A stretch of DNA of 64,000 nt, taken from NCBI GenBank assembly GCA_011088215.1, contig JAALKD010000004.1:1-64000 (forward strand), given 5' to 3'. Made by a program: the position numbers and the translations under genes. The notes below the pieces were generated by a model. It saw nothing but the letters and a program-made list of their open reading frames with translations, had not been told where the DNA came from and searched no databases. This document shows, piece by piece, positions 27,358 through 38,406 of the stretch (positions are counted from its first letter, which is position 1; every line of letters starts with the position of its first letter). The stretch comes from Sphingomonadales bacterium (lineage in GTDB: Bacteria > Pseudomonadota > Alphaproteobacteria > Sphingomonadales > Kordiimonadaceae).

Positions 27358-29223
27358 TCAGCCCAACAACCACGTTGCAACCCGAAAGGTTATGAATGAA
27401 GCACCGTAAGCAAGCACAAACAGGTACGCAACCATAAAGGCAGGCCATTTCCAGCCGCCGGTTTCCCTGCGTGTTACCGCGATTGTCGATAGGCATTGCG
27501 GCGCAAATATGAACCATGCAAGAAAAGATAACGCCGTTGGCAGTGACCAAGCATTGTTCAACACAGTTACCAGCCCCGCCTCGATCATGGCTTCGCTGCC
27601 GGATAATGAATAAACTGTGCCGAGGGCGGCAATTGCTACTTCTCGGGCTGCCATGCCGGGCACCAACGCAACCGATATTTCCCAATTGAAGCCGATAGGG
27701 GCAAAAACCACCTCCAGCGCGCTACCAATCATGCCAACAAAACTATAGGAAATCGCGGGTTCGGTTGCGCCAACTGGTGCTGCGGGGTATATGGCCAATA
27801 CCCACAGAACGATTGTGGACACCAATATTATTGTGCCGGCTCTGCGCAGGAATATGCGGGCGCGCTCATACAGACCGATTAGCACAAACCGAATATTCGG
27901 GCTTTGGTATTTCGGTAGTTCCAGTAGAAATGTATCGGCTTCGCCCTTTGCAACAGTTCGCTTTAGCACCGCTGCCATTATCAATGCAGACAGGATGCCA
28001 GCCAAATAAAGGGCGAACATAACAAGGCCTTGTAAACCGACACTGCCGCCGACGGTTTGGTTGGGGATGAAGGCTGCTATGATAACTGTATAGACGGGCA
28101 GTCGAGCGGAGCAGGTCATCAGCGGCGCAATCAAAATGGTGGTTAGTCGATCGCGTTCATTGGCGATTGAACGTGCCGCCATGATGCCGGGTACCGCGCA
28201 AGCGAAACTGGATAGTAGTGGAATAAAAGCCCTACCATTCAGGCCAACCGATGCCATTAGTCGGTCCATGATGAACGCAGCGCGTGCCATATAACCAGTT
28301 GACTCCAAAACAAGAATAAACAGGAACAAGATCAAGATTTGCGGTAGGAACACCACAACGGCACCAACGCCCGCCAGAATGCCGTCGTTTAGAAAGCTGA
28401 GGAACAGTCCGTCGGAAAGTGTGTTGGCGAAAAAAATCTGTAGAAAACCAATGCCGTCCTCAATCAAATCCATCGGTGTTTCCGCCCAGGAAAAGACCGC
28501 CTGGAACATCAGAAACAGTAACCCAAACAGCGTAACCGGACCGATGACAGGGTTAAGGAGTATTTGATCGATACGGCGTGTTGTGCGGTGGCCGATGCCT
28601 TCGCTGATAGTAGCCGTTGACGCAATTTTTCGGGCGGCTTTTTGCCGCTGTCTGACCGTTTGGCCAAAATCAACATCGCTGGGTGCTGGGGCAAGCGTTG
28701 CATTACTTAGAGCCTGTGTTAACTCACTCAGGCCTTTTTTGCGAACCGCTACGGTCTCGATAACCGGGACGCCAATCTGTGCGGATAGGGCTGGAACATC
28801 AATGGAAATTCGTTCGCGGGCAGCTAGGTCGGTCATATTAAGCGCAACCACCATGGGCACACCCAGTTCGCGCAATTCAAGGACAAATCGTAGATGCTGG
28901 GCTAAATTGGTGGCGTCCACCACGCTGAGGATAACATCGGGTTTTGCTTCAACGTCGTGGGTGCCAGTGACAACTTGGCGGGTAACATCCTCATCAGCGC
29001 TTCTGGCGTTGAGGCTATAGGCACCGGGCAAATCGATCATGGTTAGGTTGCCAGCGCCGACGATTTGGCCGCTGCGGCGCTCAACGGTTGCGCCGGGGTA
29101 GTTGGCTACTTTCTGACGTAGACCTGTAAGCGCATTGAAAAGCGCTGATTTGCCGCAATTGGGGTTGCCGACAACAGCAACAATTGGCGTGGCCGGATTG
29201 CTATCGGCGGCTTTTTCACTCAT
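27358..29223 (-). CDS. feoB: Ferrous iron transporter B
   Basis: 621 residues. An N-terminal G-protein domain has G1 GNPNCGKSALFNALTG, G3 DLPGAYSL and G4 NMTD, and is followed by the membrane part with the two Gate regions (SFACAVPGIMAAR and TCSARLPVYT, each with a Cys) and about 9 spans. It imports Fe(II) across the inner membrane. It is shorter than E. coli FeoB (773) but within the family range. Its start overlaps the feoA stop by ATGA, so the two are translationally coupled. Confidence 0.95.
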   Translation of the reverse strand: MSEKAADSNPATPIVAVVGNPNCGKSALFNALTGLRQKVANYPGATVERRSGQIVGAGNLTMIDLPGAYSLNARSADEDVTRQVVTGTHDVEAKPDVILSVVDATNLAQHLRFVLELRELGVPMVVALNMTDLAARERISIDVPALSAQIGVPVIETVAVRKKGLSELTQALSNATLAPAPSDVDFGQTVRQRQKAARKIASTATISEGIGHRTTRRIDQILLNPVIGPVTLFGLLFLMFQAVFSWAETPMDLIEDGIGFLQIFFANTLSDGLFLSFLNDGILAGVGAVVVFLPQILILFLFILVLESTGYMARAAFIMDRLMASVGLNGRAFIPLLSSFACAVPGIMAARSIANERDRLTTILIAPLMTCSARLPVYTVIIAAFIPNQTVGGSVGLQGLVMFALYLAGILSALIMAAVLKRTVAKGEADTFLLELPKYQSPNIRFVLIGLYERARIFLRRAGTIILVSTIVLWVLAIYPAAPVGATEPAISYSFVGMIGSALEVVFAPIGFNWEISVALVPGMAAREVAIAALGTVYSLSGSEAMIEAGLVTVLNNAWSLPTALSFLAWFIFAPQCLSTIAVTRRETGGWKWPAFMVAYLFVLAYGASFITFRVATWLLG

Positions 29224-29483
29224 GCTGGTGTCACCTGTACTAGTTTTGCTTCCCTACGGCGCAGAGCAATGGTCATGGCACCGACGCGAACGGCGATTGG
29301 GTCCTTGCCAAAGGGGTTTTGATGCAAAATTGAAACTTGTAGGCCTTCGGCGAAGCCCATTTCTCGCAACTGCTCAACGGCGGTACTTTCCACATTGTCA
29401 TGATCGGAAAAAAAGCCAGAAATTGTTCCTGAAAATCCAGGCTTGCAGTTACCCAGTGGTTTGCTCGAAGGCAGTGAAGTCAT
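29220..29483 (-). CDS. feoA: Ferrous iron transport protein A
   Basis: 87 residues, a small SH3-like cytoplasmic protein that assists FeoB. The LREMGFAEGLQVSILHQNPFG and VGAMTIALRRREAKLVQV blocks are typical of the FeoA domain. First gene of feoAB. A Fur-like sequence overlaps its upstream region at 29502-29520, consistent with induction under low iron. Confidence 0.92.
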   Translation of the reverse strand: MTSLPSSKPLGNCKPGFSGTISGFFSDHDNVESTAVEQLREMGFAEGLQVSILHQNPFGKDPIAVRVGAMTIALRRREAKLVQVTPA

Positions 29484-29501
29484 ATGATCGTGCGCCTATT
29501 A

Positions 29502-29520
29502 GAATTTGATAATCATTCTT
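29502..29520. promoter_or_regulatory. Fur-like box before feoA
   Basis: Contains the core GATAATCATT and fits about 14 of 19 positions of the classical Fur box. It ends 19 bp upstream of the feoA start. Alphaproteobacterial iron regulators often use other motifs, so this is a moderate call. Confidence 0.45.
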
Positions 29521-29606
29521 AATAGACGGCTAATAGCATGGAGACTGAGTAGCATCAAGGACAGTCTGACGGAGATATAGCGATGCGCTGCAGGTTGGCA
29601 CAGTTC

Positions 29607-29624
29607 CGGCATCCACAGATGCCG
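29607..29624. terminator. Hairpin downstream of dps
   Basis: CGGCAT / ATGCCG with loop CCACAG, 24 bp beyond the dps stop. No T-run follows on the dps strand, so it may stabilise the 3' end or be a weak terminator. Confidence 0.35.
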
Positions 29625-29647
29625 AAACCGGGTTTTATCTATGCATT

Positions 29648-30112
29648 TTACTCGGCTACCATTGCGCCCAGCATCCATTGCGCTTTTTCATGCACCGTCA
29701 GACGGTCCGTGAGCAGGCCAGCGCTCACCTCGTCATTGACATCTGCTGCTGTGGCGACAAGGGGCCGAATATGATTGGCAATTGTATTGTGACCGTTCTT
29801 CAATGCGCGAACCATATCTTCAGCGTTTGCATTTTCGTCACCATCTTCGATGGAGCCCAGCGCCATATATTGTGCCATTGTGCCCGGTGCTTTTTGCCCA
29901 AGGCTGCGAATGCGTTCTGCGATTTCGTCAATCGCTGGTGCTAGTTCCAGATACTGTTCTTCTGTCAGGGCGTGAACCGCCTGGAACAGAGGACCGGTTA
30001 CATTCCAGTGAACATTTTGTGTAGCGACGTATAGTTGAACACTTTCCGCCAAAATTGGTTTCATGGCTTCAGCAATTTGAGTGCGGTCGGCTTGGCTAAA
30101 TGGATTTGACAT
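29648..30112 (-). CDS. dps: Dps-family ferritin-like protein
   Basis: 154 residues from ATG 30112 (GGAGAAA upstream); an in-frame start seven codons earlier lacks such a site. Dps proteins form 12-mers that oxidise and store iron and protect DNA. Ferroxidase residues appear in VATQNVHWNVTGP (His) and in the second helix LAPAIDEIAERIRSLG (Asp/Glu), and VHEKAQWMLGAM is the conserved end. It stands next to feoAB, so iron import and iron storage genes are neighbours. Confidence 0.92.
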   Translation of the reverse strand: MSNPFSQADRTQIAEAMKPILAESVQLYVATQNVHWNVTGPLFQAVHALTEEQYLELAPAIDEIAERIRSLGQKAPGTMAQYMALGSIEDGDENANAEDMVRALKNGHNTIANHIRPLVATAADVNDEVSAGLLTDRLTVHEKAQWMLGAMVAE

Positions 30113-30272
30113 GTGGTTTCTCCGTTTGAACATGAGGGGAGAATACCAATATCAAATATATATGTAAAATAGATTAAATTATGTTTAATAATCGATTTTA
30201 GCGATTAATAGGTTTAATGAACTTCAGTAACACGCCTAAAAGTGCCACCCCAAACTCAAGATGTTTCAGTGT

Positions 30273-31211
30273 TTACGAGCATGTAGCCGTTTGTAGCTCA
30301 ATGGGAATCTTCTCCCATTTGGGCTGCTTGATGGCTTCGCTTTGGTACCGTGTTAAAAATTCACAAGGCCCTCCGCTGATAATCTTGCGCAGTTCGCTTG
30401 CACCTAAAGTCTTTTTCAATCGATAAGTAATAATTGCGCCTGGCAGAGCACCCCATTTTTTCCAAAAGGGAACGCCCGCGTGGGAAGAAAACAATAGTTT
30501 CTTCTGGTCTGACTGATTGTCGAGCGCGTCGAGTGCAGTAATGTTGTCCTGCAGTAGTGAAAATATTTTGTCGGTTCGCTCAAACCAATTGTCGTACCCT
30601 ACTGTGGGTTCGACGCGGCGCTGGAATGAATAATAATGGCCGACACCTTCATTCAATAGTACATAGCCGAGCTTTCGCAGCGGATCGGCCGAGGCTCCAT
30701 GGTTATCAGCGAATTTCGGATATTTGCTTCGAAACGCTACATGCCACAGCTCATGACGCAGCAAGGATGGCAAAAAGTCAGGCTTGATAACCGAGAGATT
30801 GATAAAAAGCTGAAGTTTCCCGTCGACCGGAAACCCAAAACCATCGGAGTGCATGCCGCAAACCAAACGGATTTTGAAGTCCGTAGGCAGTATGCCATCG
30901 CCAAGAAAGGCGGTTGCCTGCGCTTCAAATTGCGGCAGGCTGCGTTGAAGAACTGGCAAGGCCCTCGCATATTGGTTGATGCGTTCTTTTTGTTCGCTTA
31001 TTTGCCCAAATGATACGTGAAACCGGTTTCCAACACCCTGTTTTATTAGGGCGACGCTTTCGTGTTCAGTAAAACGCTCGCGTAAAAATTCATCCGTGGG
31101 GGTTTCTGCAAGTTGCTGACACAGAGGTATTAGAGAGGCATCAAATTCGGCCCCTCTAGCGACCCCAATTGTGGGCGCGATAAATAGAAGTATCGCCAGC
31201 AGATATTTCAT
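30273..31211 (-). CDS. Secreted protein with HELWH zinc-peptidase-like motif, function unknown
   Basis: 312 residues; signal peptide ends near VARGA (residue 20). I do not recognise the family. The clearest feature is SLLRHELWHVAF (residues ~150-161), an HExxH motif that often marks zinc peptidases, followed by NEGVGHYYSF, whose Glu and His could supply a third ligand. Several prolines and charged segments suggest a soluble periplasmic domain. The aminotransferase gene ends 10 bp upstream, on the same strand, so the two may be co-transcribed. Confidence 0.65.
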   Translation of the reverse strand: MKYLLAILLFIAPTIGVARGAEFDASLIPLCQQLAETPTDEFLRERFTEHESVALIKQGVGNRFHVSFGQISEQKERINQYARALPVLQRSLPQFEAQATAFLGDGILPTDFKIRLVCGMHSDGFGFPVDGKLQLFINLSVIKPDFLPSLLRHELWHVAFRSKYPKFADNHGASADPLRKLGYVLLNEGVGHYYSFQRRVEPTVGYDNWFERTDKIFSLLQDNITALDALDNQSDQKKLLFSSHAGVPFWKKWGALPGAIITYRLKKTLGASELRKIISGGPCEFLTRYQSEAIKQPKWEKIPIELQTATCS

Positions 31212-31220
31212 CGCGCGCCT

Positions 31221-32519
<1,299 letters not shown>

Positions 32520-32597
32520 TCAGGGCAATCAATAATTGGGGTCTGAAGGCAAATATCCACCTTTTTGGGAACCAGCATATTTGGGCAAGTGGAATGG

Positions 32598-32759
32598 GCA
32601 TGCTGATGCGTTGGGGAGAGAGGTCCGTCGCACCAGCATGCCGTTTCGTTCGCCCGGCATGGGAGGCCGGATTGGGAAGTCGACAAGTCGGCCGTTTGGG
32701 GAGAGAACCTAGAAGCCGTCTTGTCGTATAGTAGGTCTAGCAATTGGGAGGCTAGACCT
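32598..32759 (-). ncRNA. Candidate structured RNA with four stem-loops exposing CUCCC
   Basis: No gene covers 32424-32802 (about 380 bp). It holds hairpins with arms at 32598-32610/32629-32641 (12 of 13 paired), 32654-32658/32666-32670 (perfect), 32681-32692/32715-32726 (11 of 12) and 32733-32741/32751-32759 (9 perfect). On the minus strand each loop carries CUCUCCCC or CUCCC, complementary to ribosome-binding sites; on the plus strand the loops read GGGGAGAG or GGGAG. Both neighbours are on the minus strand, so I call that strand. CUCCC-loop sRNAs are known in Alphaproteobacteria; membership is inferred. No clear promoter or T-run terminator seen. Confidence 0.55.
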
Positions 32760-32802
32760 GGGAAGATACTTAAATTGGAAGTTTGTTTCGAAAGGCAGTC
32801 TC

Positions 32803-33515
32803 CTAAAAGCTTGCCGACAGCATGGCAATCACGCCAGCATCCCCCGCGCTGGATCCTGTGTTCGCTGTGTCGATATAGTTGATGGAAAGTGAAAATTGTT
32901 CGAAGCCGTAGGAAAGACCTAGGAGCCAATCCCATTTGTTTGTACCGAATGCGCCGTCTTCATAGGCAATGTTGCCTGCAACTGATAACGGCGTGTCTCC
33001 GATGGGGGCGCTGGTGTTAAGGTATACGTATATATTGTCCTGATCGCCGGTGCCGTTCTGCTCGAACGCATAGTTTGTTCCCAGTGTCCAGCTGAGTATA
33101 TCCAGTGTGCCACCAACCGAGCCGAATACCTCATAATAATCAGTGTTTTTGCTGGCACCAGGTAGGTGTAAGCATAAAATCCAACATTCGTACTAATGTT
33201 GCCGATTTGCCCGGCGTGCCCGCCGTATATATCAAGTTCCAGCTCGGCACCGTTAAAATTCTCGATCGAAGATCCCCATGTGCTGAGGTAAAAGCCACTG
33301 TTGTGATTTATATTGAAACTGGCCTGGATTGCGGTGTCTTTATTGGACAAGGACAAACCGCGGAACCGATAGTCGGTAACCAGGGAGGTGCTTCCACTCA
33401 AACTGAATGAGTTACTGTCTTGGGCAGACACACCCGGCGCGGTGTTGGCAGCGCCGCTGACGAGGCCGGTGAGTAATAGCCCACCACTCAGTAATTTTGA
33501 TTTCAGGTTTTTCAT
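32803..33515 (-). pseudogene. TorF-family putative porin, one-base frameshift
   Basis: Start ATG 33515 after GGAGGA; signal peptide ends near PGVSA. Residues 1-~117 read well (SLVTDYRFRGLSLSN, FYLSTWGSSIENFNG, ELDIYGGHAG). At forward 33161-33163 one base appears missing (CCTGG where CCCTGG would give YPGASKNTDYYEV). After the shift the other frame continues smoothly through NTSAPIGDTPLSVAGNIAYE and FSLSINYIDTANTG to TAG at 32803, giving about 237 residues, the usual TorF (PF09694) length. Read as written, the product ends with unrelated residues at 32919. It may be a real null or a base-call error. Confidence 0.8.
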
Positions 33516-33816
33516 CAGTTCCTCCGGAGAAAATAACTTTTTGGTCAATGTTTTTTGCTTCACCTTCTAAATGCAAGGGGTGTGCCAAAAATAAATGTTG
33601 ATCTATAACATTGAAATATATGGAAAAATTGTGAAGTTGTGAAAATTTGGTCAATGATACTGCACTATTTTTGCTTATTAAATAGTCACTGATTAATATT
33701 TATACACTTCGCAAAAAATATCACATGGAAAACCAAAAATGGTACCCCCAATTCATAGGCGTATCAGCTTCGCGGCTTAAGCATCTAGTGGGAAGTCTGT
33801 AGCGCGCGGCGCAGCG
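33516..33816. other. AT-rich intergenic region upstream of torF
   Basis: About 300 bp with no gene, very AT-rich. It holds the torF leader and presumably its promoter. An 11-bp direct repeat TTTGGTCAATG occurs at 33540-33550 and 33646-33656. No convincing terminator or hairpin seen. Confidence 0.5.
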
Positions 33817-34437
33817 TTACATCGGTTGGCCTTCTTTCTTGAGAAGTTCGTCCAGCAACTGTCGTCCGATGATACCGTTGGTGTCGCCGCCGCCGTAAAC
33901 CACTGCGCCAGAAGAAAAACTGGTGCCGAAATTAACCGCTGCCGTCACTGTTTGTGCAGTACCTGACAATAATTCTCGTTCGCTCAGGCTGCCAAGCGGA
34001 TGAATAAAAACACTCCAAACCAAGTCTTGCGCAACCGCGTAGCGAGCGTCCAGCGCGGCATCAAAATTGGCCTGCATCATCCGTTGGTATAGTGCGGGTG
34101 TTATATTGCTGGCCTGAGTGATCGGGCTCATAACCCGCATGCGGTCAGCCTGAGGGTCAACCACTATGTAAACCTGACGTTCAAGCACGGTAAATTGCCA
34201 AAGGTTAGTATCGCGTTTTGCCTCTGGGTCGATCTTTTTGATGATGATATCAAGGCTGTCCGGTGTCATGGTTTGTGGTGTCGCCTTGGAAAGAGGCGGG
34301 TCTGTGGGGGCGTCTTGCTTTAGGGTAAGAATGGCCAGCGTACCCCCTGCATCTGCCGCGAATGCTGCGCCGGATATGCCGACAGCCGCTATCGCTAGCA
34401 ATCCGGCAGCTGCGCAAAATATTCTGGTGTTTGTCAT
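33817..34437 (-). CDS. Exported protein of unknown function
   Basis: 206 residues from ATG 34437, chosen because it opens a clear signal peptide (ends GAAFA, about residue 28). The frame is open another 34 codons upstream, but those residues would precede the signal peptide. No family recognised. The body is soluble-looking, with MTPDSLDIIIKKIDPEA and VYIVVDPQADRMRVMSP, and a Gly-rich VYGGGDTNGIIGRQ near the end. Monocistronic; uvrB is divergent. Confidence 0.65.
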   Translation of the reverse strand: MTNTRIFCAAAGLLAIAAVGISGAAFAADAGGTLAILTLKQDAPTDPPLSKATPQTMTPDSLDIIIKKIDPEAKRDTNLWQFTVLERQVYIVVDPQADRMRVMSPITQASNITPALYQRMMQANFDAALDARYAVAQDLVWSVFIHPLGSLSERELLSGTAQTVTAAVNFGTSFSSGAVVYGGGDTNGIIGRQLLDELLKKEGQPM

Positions 34438-34610
34438 GAAAGCAACTCTCCGTTTTGGTTTATCAGGACATCCATTGATCAGGTTTGCTGGCCGGTCCAG
34501 TGACAATAGGGCCTCAGTGGTGCCGGTTGGCCAAGACAATGCGGTTCAATTCAACGTGATCACTGGCCTACCATGGCACAATAACGTTGATTGCATCTTG
34601 AAAACAAACC

Positions 34611-36815
34611 ATGAACATTTATAGTGACGATTCCGTTACGCAGCGAAAGTTTATGATGGAAAACTCCGACCTACCCGCTGGCCCAGTTGCCAGCCCCTTT
34701 GTGCCGCACCGGCCTGCTAGGCCGGCTAAATCCGAAGGCGGTGTGCCGTTCGAAGTGGTGTCTGAGTTTCAGCCTTCTGGTGACCAGCCAACTGCAATTG
34801 CTGAACTGGTTGAAGGCATCAATGGACGCGAACAAGACCAGGTTCTGCTCGGGGTAACCGGCTCCGGGAAAACCTTCACCATGGCAAAAATTATTGAGGC
34901 AACTCAGCGCCCCGCGCTGATTATGGCGCCCAATAAAACCCTGGCGGCCCAGCTTTACGGTGAGTTTAAGGCGTTTTTCCCCAACAATTCAGTGGAATAT
35001 TTTGTCTCTTACTATGACTATTATCAGCCCGAGGCTTACGTTCCGCGCACGGATACATTTGTGGAAAAAGAAGCATCTATCAACGAGCAGATTGACCGCA
35101 TGCGCCATTCGGCGACGCGGGCGATTCTGGAGCGTGATGATGTGATTATCGTGGCATCGGTGTCGTGTATATACGGTATCGGCAGCGTGGAAACCTATAC
35201 CGCGATGACCTTCAGCCTGAAGGTAGGTGAGGAGGTGGACAACCGCGATTTGTTACGCCGTTTGGTAGCCATGCAATACAGCCGCAATGACGCTGCTTTT
35301 CAGCGCGGTACGTTCCGTGTGCGCGGTGATGTGATTGACTTGTTTCCCAGCCATTTGGAAGATCGTGCCTGGCGGTTGATGATGTTCGGCGATGAGATCG
35401 AAGAAATCATTGAATTTGATCCGCTCACTGGCGAGAAAATACGCTCGCTGGAAACGGTTAAAATATATGCCAACAGCCACTATGTAACACCGCGCCCCAC
35501 GTTGGATCAGGCGGTAAAAAAGATCAAACACGAGCTGAATGGCAGGGTGAAGGAATATGAACAGGCGCATCGCCTGCTGGAATTGCAGCGAGTGGAACAG
35601 CGCACCACCTTCGATTTGGAAATGATGGAAGCTACTGGTAGTTGCGCAGGCATTGAGAATTATTCTCGCTATCTGACAGGTCGCAAGCCAGGCGAGCCGC
35701 CGCCAACTTTGTTCGAATATATCCCGGAAAATGCGCTTTTGTTTGTGGACGAGAGCCACGTTAGCGTTAATCAGGTCAGCGGCATGAGCCGGGGCGATTT
35801 CAAACGTAAATCTGTGTTGGCTGATTATGGCTTCCGCTTGCCCAGTTGTATAGACAATCGCCCACTGAAGTTCGAAGAATGGAACGCCATGCGACCGCAG
35901 ACGGTCTATGTGTCGGCCACGCCCGGCGATTTTGAAATGGAACAAACCGGCGGTGTGTTCGCCGAGCAAGTGATCCGGCCAACCGGCCTTGTTGATCCAC
36001 AAATTGAAATCCGTCCGGTTGAAAGCCAGGTGGATGATTTGATGCATGAGGCGCGGATATTGGCGGCGAAGGGTCTGCGCGCGCTGGTTACTACTCTAAC
36101 CAAACGCATGGCCGAGGACCTGACCGAATATCTGCATGAAAACGGTATCCGGGTGCGTTATATGCATTCTGATATCGACACGCTGGAACGCATCGAGATT
36201 ATCAGAGACCTGCGGTTGGGTTCGTTTGATGTGCTAGTTGGTATCAACTTGCTACGCGAAGGGCTCGATATACCCGAATGTGGTCTGGTTGCGATTTTGG
36301 ATGCAGACAAGGAAGGTTTTTTGCGCTCTGAACGGTCATTGGTGCAAACAATTGGCCGCGCTGCGCGTAACGTTGAGGGCAAGGTTATCCTCTATGCGGA
36401 CCGCATAACCGGGTCTATGGACCGGGCGATCAGCGAAACCAATCGTCGCCGCGACAAGCAAGAAGCATACAACATCAAGCATGGTATCACACCCAAGACA
36501 GTTGCGAAAAATGTTGGCGACATCATGAGCCACGTGGCTTCGGGTGACCATGTAACAGTAGACATCGGTGAAGATGCACAGCACCGAGTTGGCTCGAACC
36601 TGAAAGTGCATCTGGCGGAACTGAACAGCAAAATGCAGGACGCTGCCGAGAATTTGGAATTTGAGGAAGCCGCTCGCCTGCGCGATGAAATTCGCCGCCT
36701 TGAGGCTGGTGAGCTGGGCCTTGGCCTGACCCACGGTAAACCCAAGGGCCGTGCGACCGGCGGTAAACCCGGTACGCGCACCAGCAGGGCGAAAGCTCAC
36801 CGGAAGGGATTTTAG
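34611..36815 (+). CDS. uvrB: Excinuclease ABC subunit B
   Basis: 734 residues. DNA-damage-verifying helicase of nucleotide excision repair. Walker [14 protein letters not shown], the beta-hairpin region with [21 protein letters not shown] (Walker B) and helicase motifs [13 protein letters not shown] and [12 protein letters not shown] are clear; the C-terminal UVR motif reads [18 protein letters not shown]. The start could be ATG 34611 or the ATG pair at 34653/34656; neither has a strong ribosome site. Followed 8 bp later by a YjbR-type gene. Confidence 0.98.
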   Translation: MNIYSDDSVTQRKFMMENSDLPAGPVASPFVPHRPARPAKSEGGVPFEVVSEFQPSGDQPTAIAELVEGINGREQDQVLLGVTGSGKTFTMAKIIEATQRPALIMAPNKTLAAQLYGEFKAFFPNNSVEYFVSYYDYYQPEAYVPRTDTFVEKEASINEQIDRMRHSATRAILERDDVIIVASVSCIYGIGSVETYTAMTFSLKVGEEVDNRDLLRRLVAMQYSRNDAAFQRGTFRVRGDVIDLFPSHLEDRAWRLMMFGDEIEEIIEFDPLTGEKIRSLETVKIYANSHYVTPRPTLDQAVKKIKHELNGRVKEYEQAHRLLELQRVEQRTTFDLEMMEATGSCAGIENYSRYLTGRKPGEPPPTLFEYIPENALLFVDESHVSVNQVSGMSRGDFKRKSVLADYGFRLPSCIDNRPLKFEEWNAMRPQTVYVSATPGDFEMEQTGGVFAEQVIRPTGLVDPQIEIRPVESQVDDLMHEARILAAKGLRALVTTLTKRMAEDLTEYLHENGIRVRYMHSDIDTLERIEIIRDLRLGSFDVLVGINLLREGLDIPECGLVAILDADKEGFLRSERSLVQTIGRAARNVEGKVILYADRITGSMDRAISETNRRRDKQEAYNIKHGITPKTVAKNVGDIMSHVASGDHVTVDIGEDAQHRVGSNLKVHLAELNSKMQDAAENLEFEEAARLRDEIRRLEAGELGLGLTHGKPKGRATGGKPGTRTSRAKAHRKGF

Positions 36816-36823
36816 GGTCAGGT

Positions 36824-37183
36824 ATGGCGCGCGATGAATTCAATGATTTCTGTGCATCGCTGAAAAGCACCACGAATGTGGTGCAGTGGGGTAATTCGTC
36901 GGTTTGGAAAGTGGGCGGTAAAATCTTCGCTATTTGCTCCATTTGGGGCGAAGGGCGCGAAGACAAAATCAGCTTCAAATGTGCAGATATGAGTTTTCAG
37001 ATATTATGTGAGCTGCCCGGTGTTATCCCTGCACCCTATCTGGCGCGCGGTAAGTGGGTGCAGGTGACGTCGGGCGAAACCCTGTCAGACGATGATATTA
37101 GAAGCTATATAGAGGAAGCCCACACAATTATCGCTGGCAAGCTCACGAAGGCCAAACGCGCAGAGTTGGGTTTGCTTGTTTGA
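36824..37183 (+). CDS. MmcQ/YjbR-family protein
   Basis: 119 residues, a single small domain of the MmcQ/YjbR family (CyaY-like fold). Typical features are NVVQWGNSSVWKVGGKIFA, ISFKCADMSFQIL and the end ARGKWVQVTSGE with an alpha-helical tail. Members bind DNA or act in unclear roles. It begins 8 bp after uvrB, so it is probably translated from the same mRNA. Confidence 0.85.
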   Translation: MARDEFNDFCASLKSTTNVVQWGNSSVWKVGGKIFAICSIWGEGREDKISFKCADMSFQILCELPGVIPAPYLARGKWVQVTSGETLSDDDIRSYIEEAHTIIAGKLTKAKRAELGLLV

Positions 37184-37198
37184 ATTCTAGCTGAAAAA

Positions 37199-37693
37199 TT
37201 AAACGCCAACCACTTTGCTGCGGCGTTCCATCAGAATAACATCTTTCCAAACCCCGTCCAGCAAGCCGATTTTCTCTCTCACACCCACAATGCGAAACCC
37301 GCATTTTTCGTGAAGGGAAAGCGACAGGCTATTGGCTTCGAATATGCCTGCCTGCAGAGTCCAAATACCCAATTGTTCCGATACCATAACAAGTTCATCA
37401 AGTAGTTTACGACCAACGCCGCCCCCGCGAGCGTGCGCGCCCACGTACAGGCTTACCTCGCACACACCGGCATATACTTTGCGGCTGGATGTGGGCCACA
37501 ATACTGCCCAGCCTAAAATCTCATCCGTAGCTGCATCTTCCGCAACCAGTGCCGAGCCGGGAATGCTGTCGGCCTCCCATGCTTCTTTGGGTTTGGATTT
37601 GACCTCGAAAGTGGCAAGACCAGTTGCAATCCCGTCGTTGTAGATACGTTCCACATCGAGCCAGTCATCCCCGCAGTAGGGCCGAATTTTCAT
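37199..37693 (-). CDS. GNAT N-acetyltransferase, Pat-like
   Basis: 164 residues from ATG 37693 (a longer frame begins five codons earlier). GNAT fold: IYNDGIATGLATFE early, EVSLYVGAHARGGGVGRKLLDEL holding the acetyl-CoA loop (R/Q-x-x-G-x-G/A), and LHEKCGFRIVGVREKIG near the end. These match the phosphinothricin-acetyltransferase-like group, which acetylates amines such as methionine sulfone or small toxins. Substrate not assignable. Convergent with the YjbR-type gene 15 bp away. Confidence 0.85.
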   Translation of the reverse strand: MKIRPYCGDDWLDVERIYNDGIATGLATFEVKSKPKEAWEADSIPGSALVAEDAATDEILGWAVLWPTSSRKVYAGVCEVSLYVGAHARGGGVGRKLLDELVMVSEQLGIWTLQAGIFEANSLSLSLHEKCGFRIVGVREKIGLLDGVWKDVILMERRSKVVGV

Positions 37694-37848
37694 GGTTGAA
37701 CACCCCATAAACGCTCTAGCGGGTTAGAGAAAAACATTTCAGCGATTATTGCATTGATGCCATACAATAATATTGTTGGAAAGTGTGCACCGTCGGGGTC
37801 ATTCTGCCGGTGAATAAATTCAAGCTAACAAAGTTAGGGGACAAAATT

Positions 37849-38271
37849 ATGTCAAACGCAATGATGGGGCCGGTTCTGGCGCAGGTTGGATTAACACTGA
37901 TTACGCTATTGATACTATATGCGCGCAGGGTTCCTGCTATGGTTGCAGCCAAGCCTACCAACGAAGTTATGCAGGACAAGAAATCTTTGCAGGCGCTGCC
38001 AGCGGGCGCGCGCTTTGCCGCCGAAAATTACAACCATCAATTTGAATCGCCGGTGTTGTTCTACGTGCTGTGTGTTGGTGCCATGATTGCTGGCCTCACA
38101 TCCGAACTGAGTTTGATACTAGCGTGGGCTTATGTCGCTCTACGGGCAATTCACGCTGCCATCCACATTACCTACAACCGTGTTATGCACCGTTTTTTAG
38201 TGTTTGTGATCAGTTCAATTGTGCTGATTGCACTTTTTGCAGTGATCACTATGCAATATTGGAGCGCTTAG
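37849..38271 (+). CDS. MAPEG-family membrane protein
   Basis: 140 residues from ATG 37849 (TAGGGGA upstream). About four membrane helices. The middle AENYNHQFESPVLFYVLCVG and late ALRAIHAAIHITYNRVMHRF fit the MAPEG family (microsomal glutathione-transferase-like proteins), where the N-H/E and Arg positions bind glutathione. Bacterial members are mostly uncharacterised. It stands alone, with flanking genes in other orientations or operons. Confidence 0.85.
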   Translation: MSNAMMGPVLAQVGLTLITLLILYARRVPAMVAAKPTNEVMQDKKSLQALPAGARFAAENYNHQFESPVLFYVLCVGAMIAGLTSELSLILAWAYVALRAIHAAIHITYNRVMHRFLVFVISSIVLIALFAVITMQYWSA

Positions 38272-38406
38272 AATCGGGTGCACAAGCTTTTCGTTTCTGT
38301 CGCATCATTTATTATTGACTGAAAACCGGTTTTCACGGGTGACCCATACGCAGGCATGTGTCATGATTGGCATCCTATAAGTCGGAGAGCATTTCGGAGG
38401 CATCTA

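Noticed and set aside
29607..29624. Strong dps terminator
   Set aside because: Stem of only six pairs and no T-run on the dps strand; kept as a low-confidence hairpin.
35253..36047. 264-codon minus-strand frame opposite uvrB
   Set aside because: Entirely inside uvrB, no family likeness, antisense composition.
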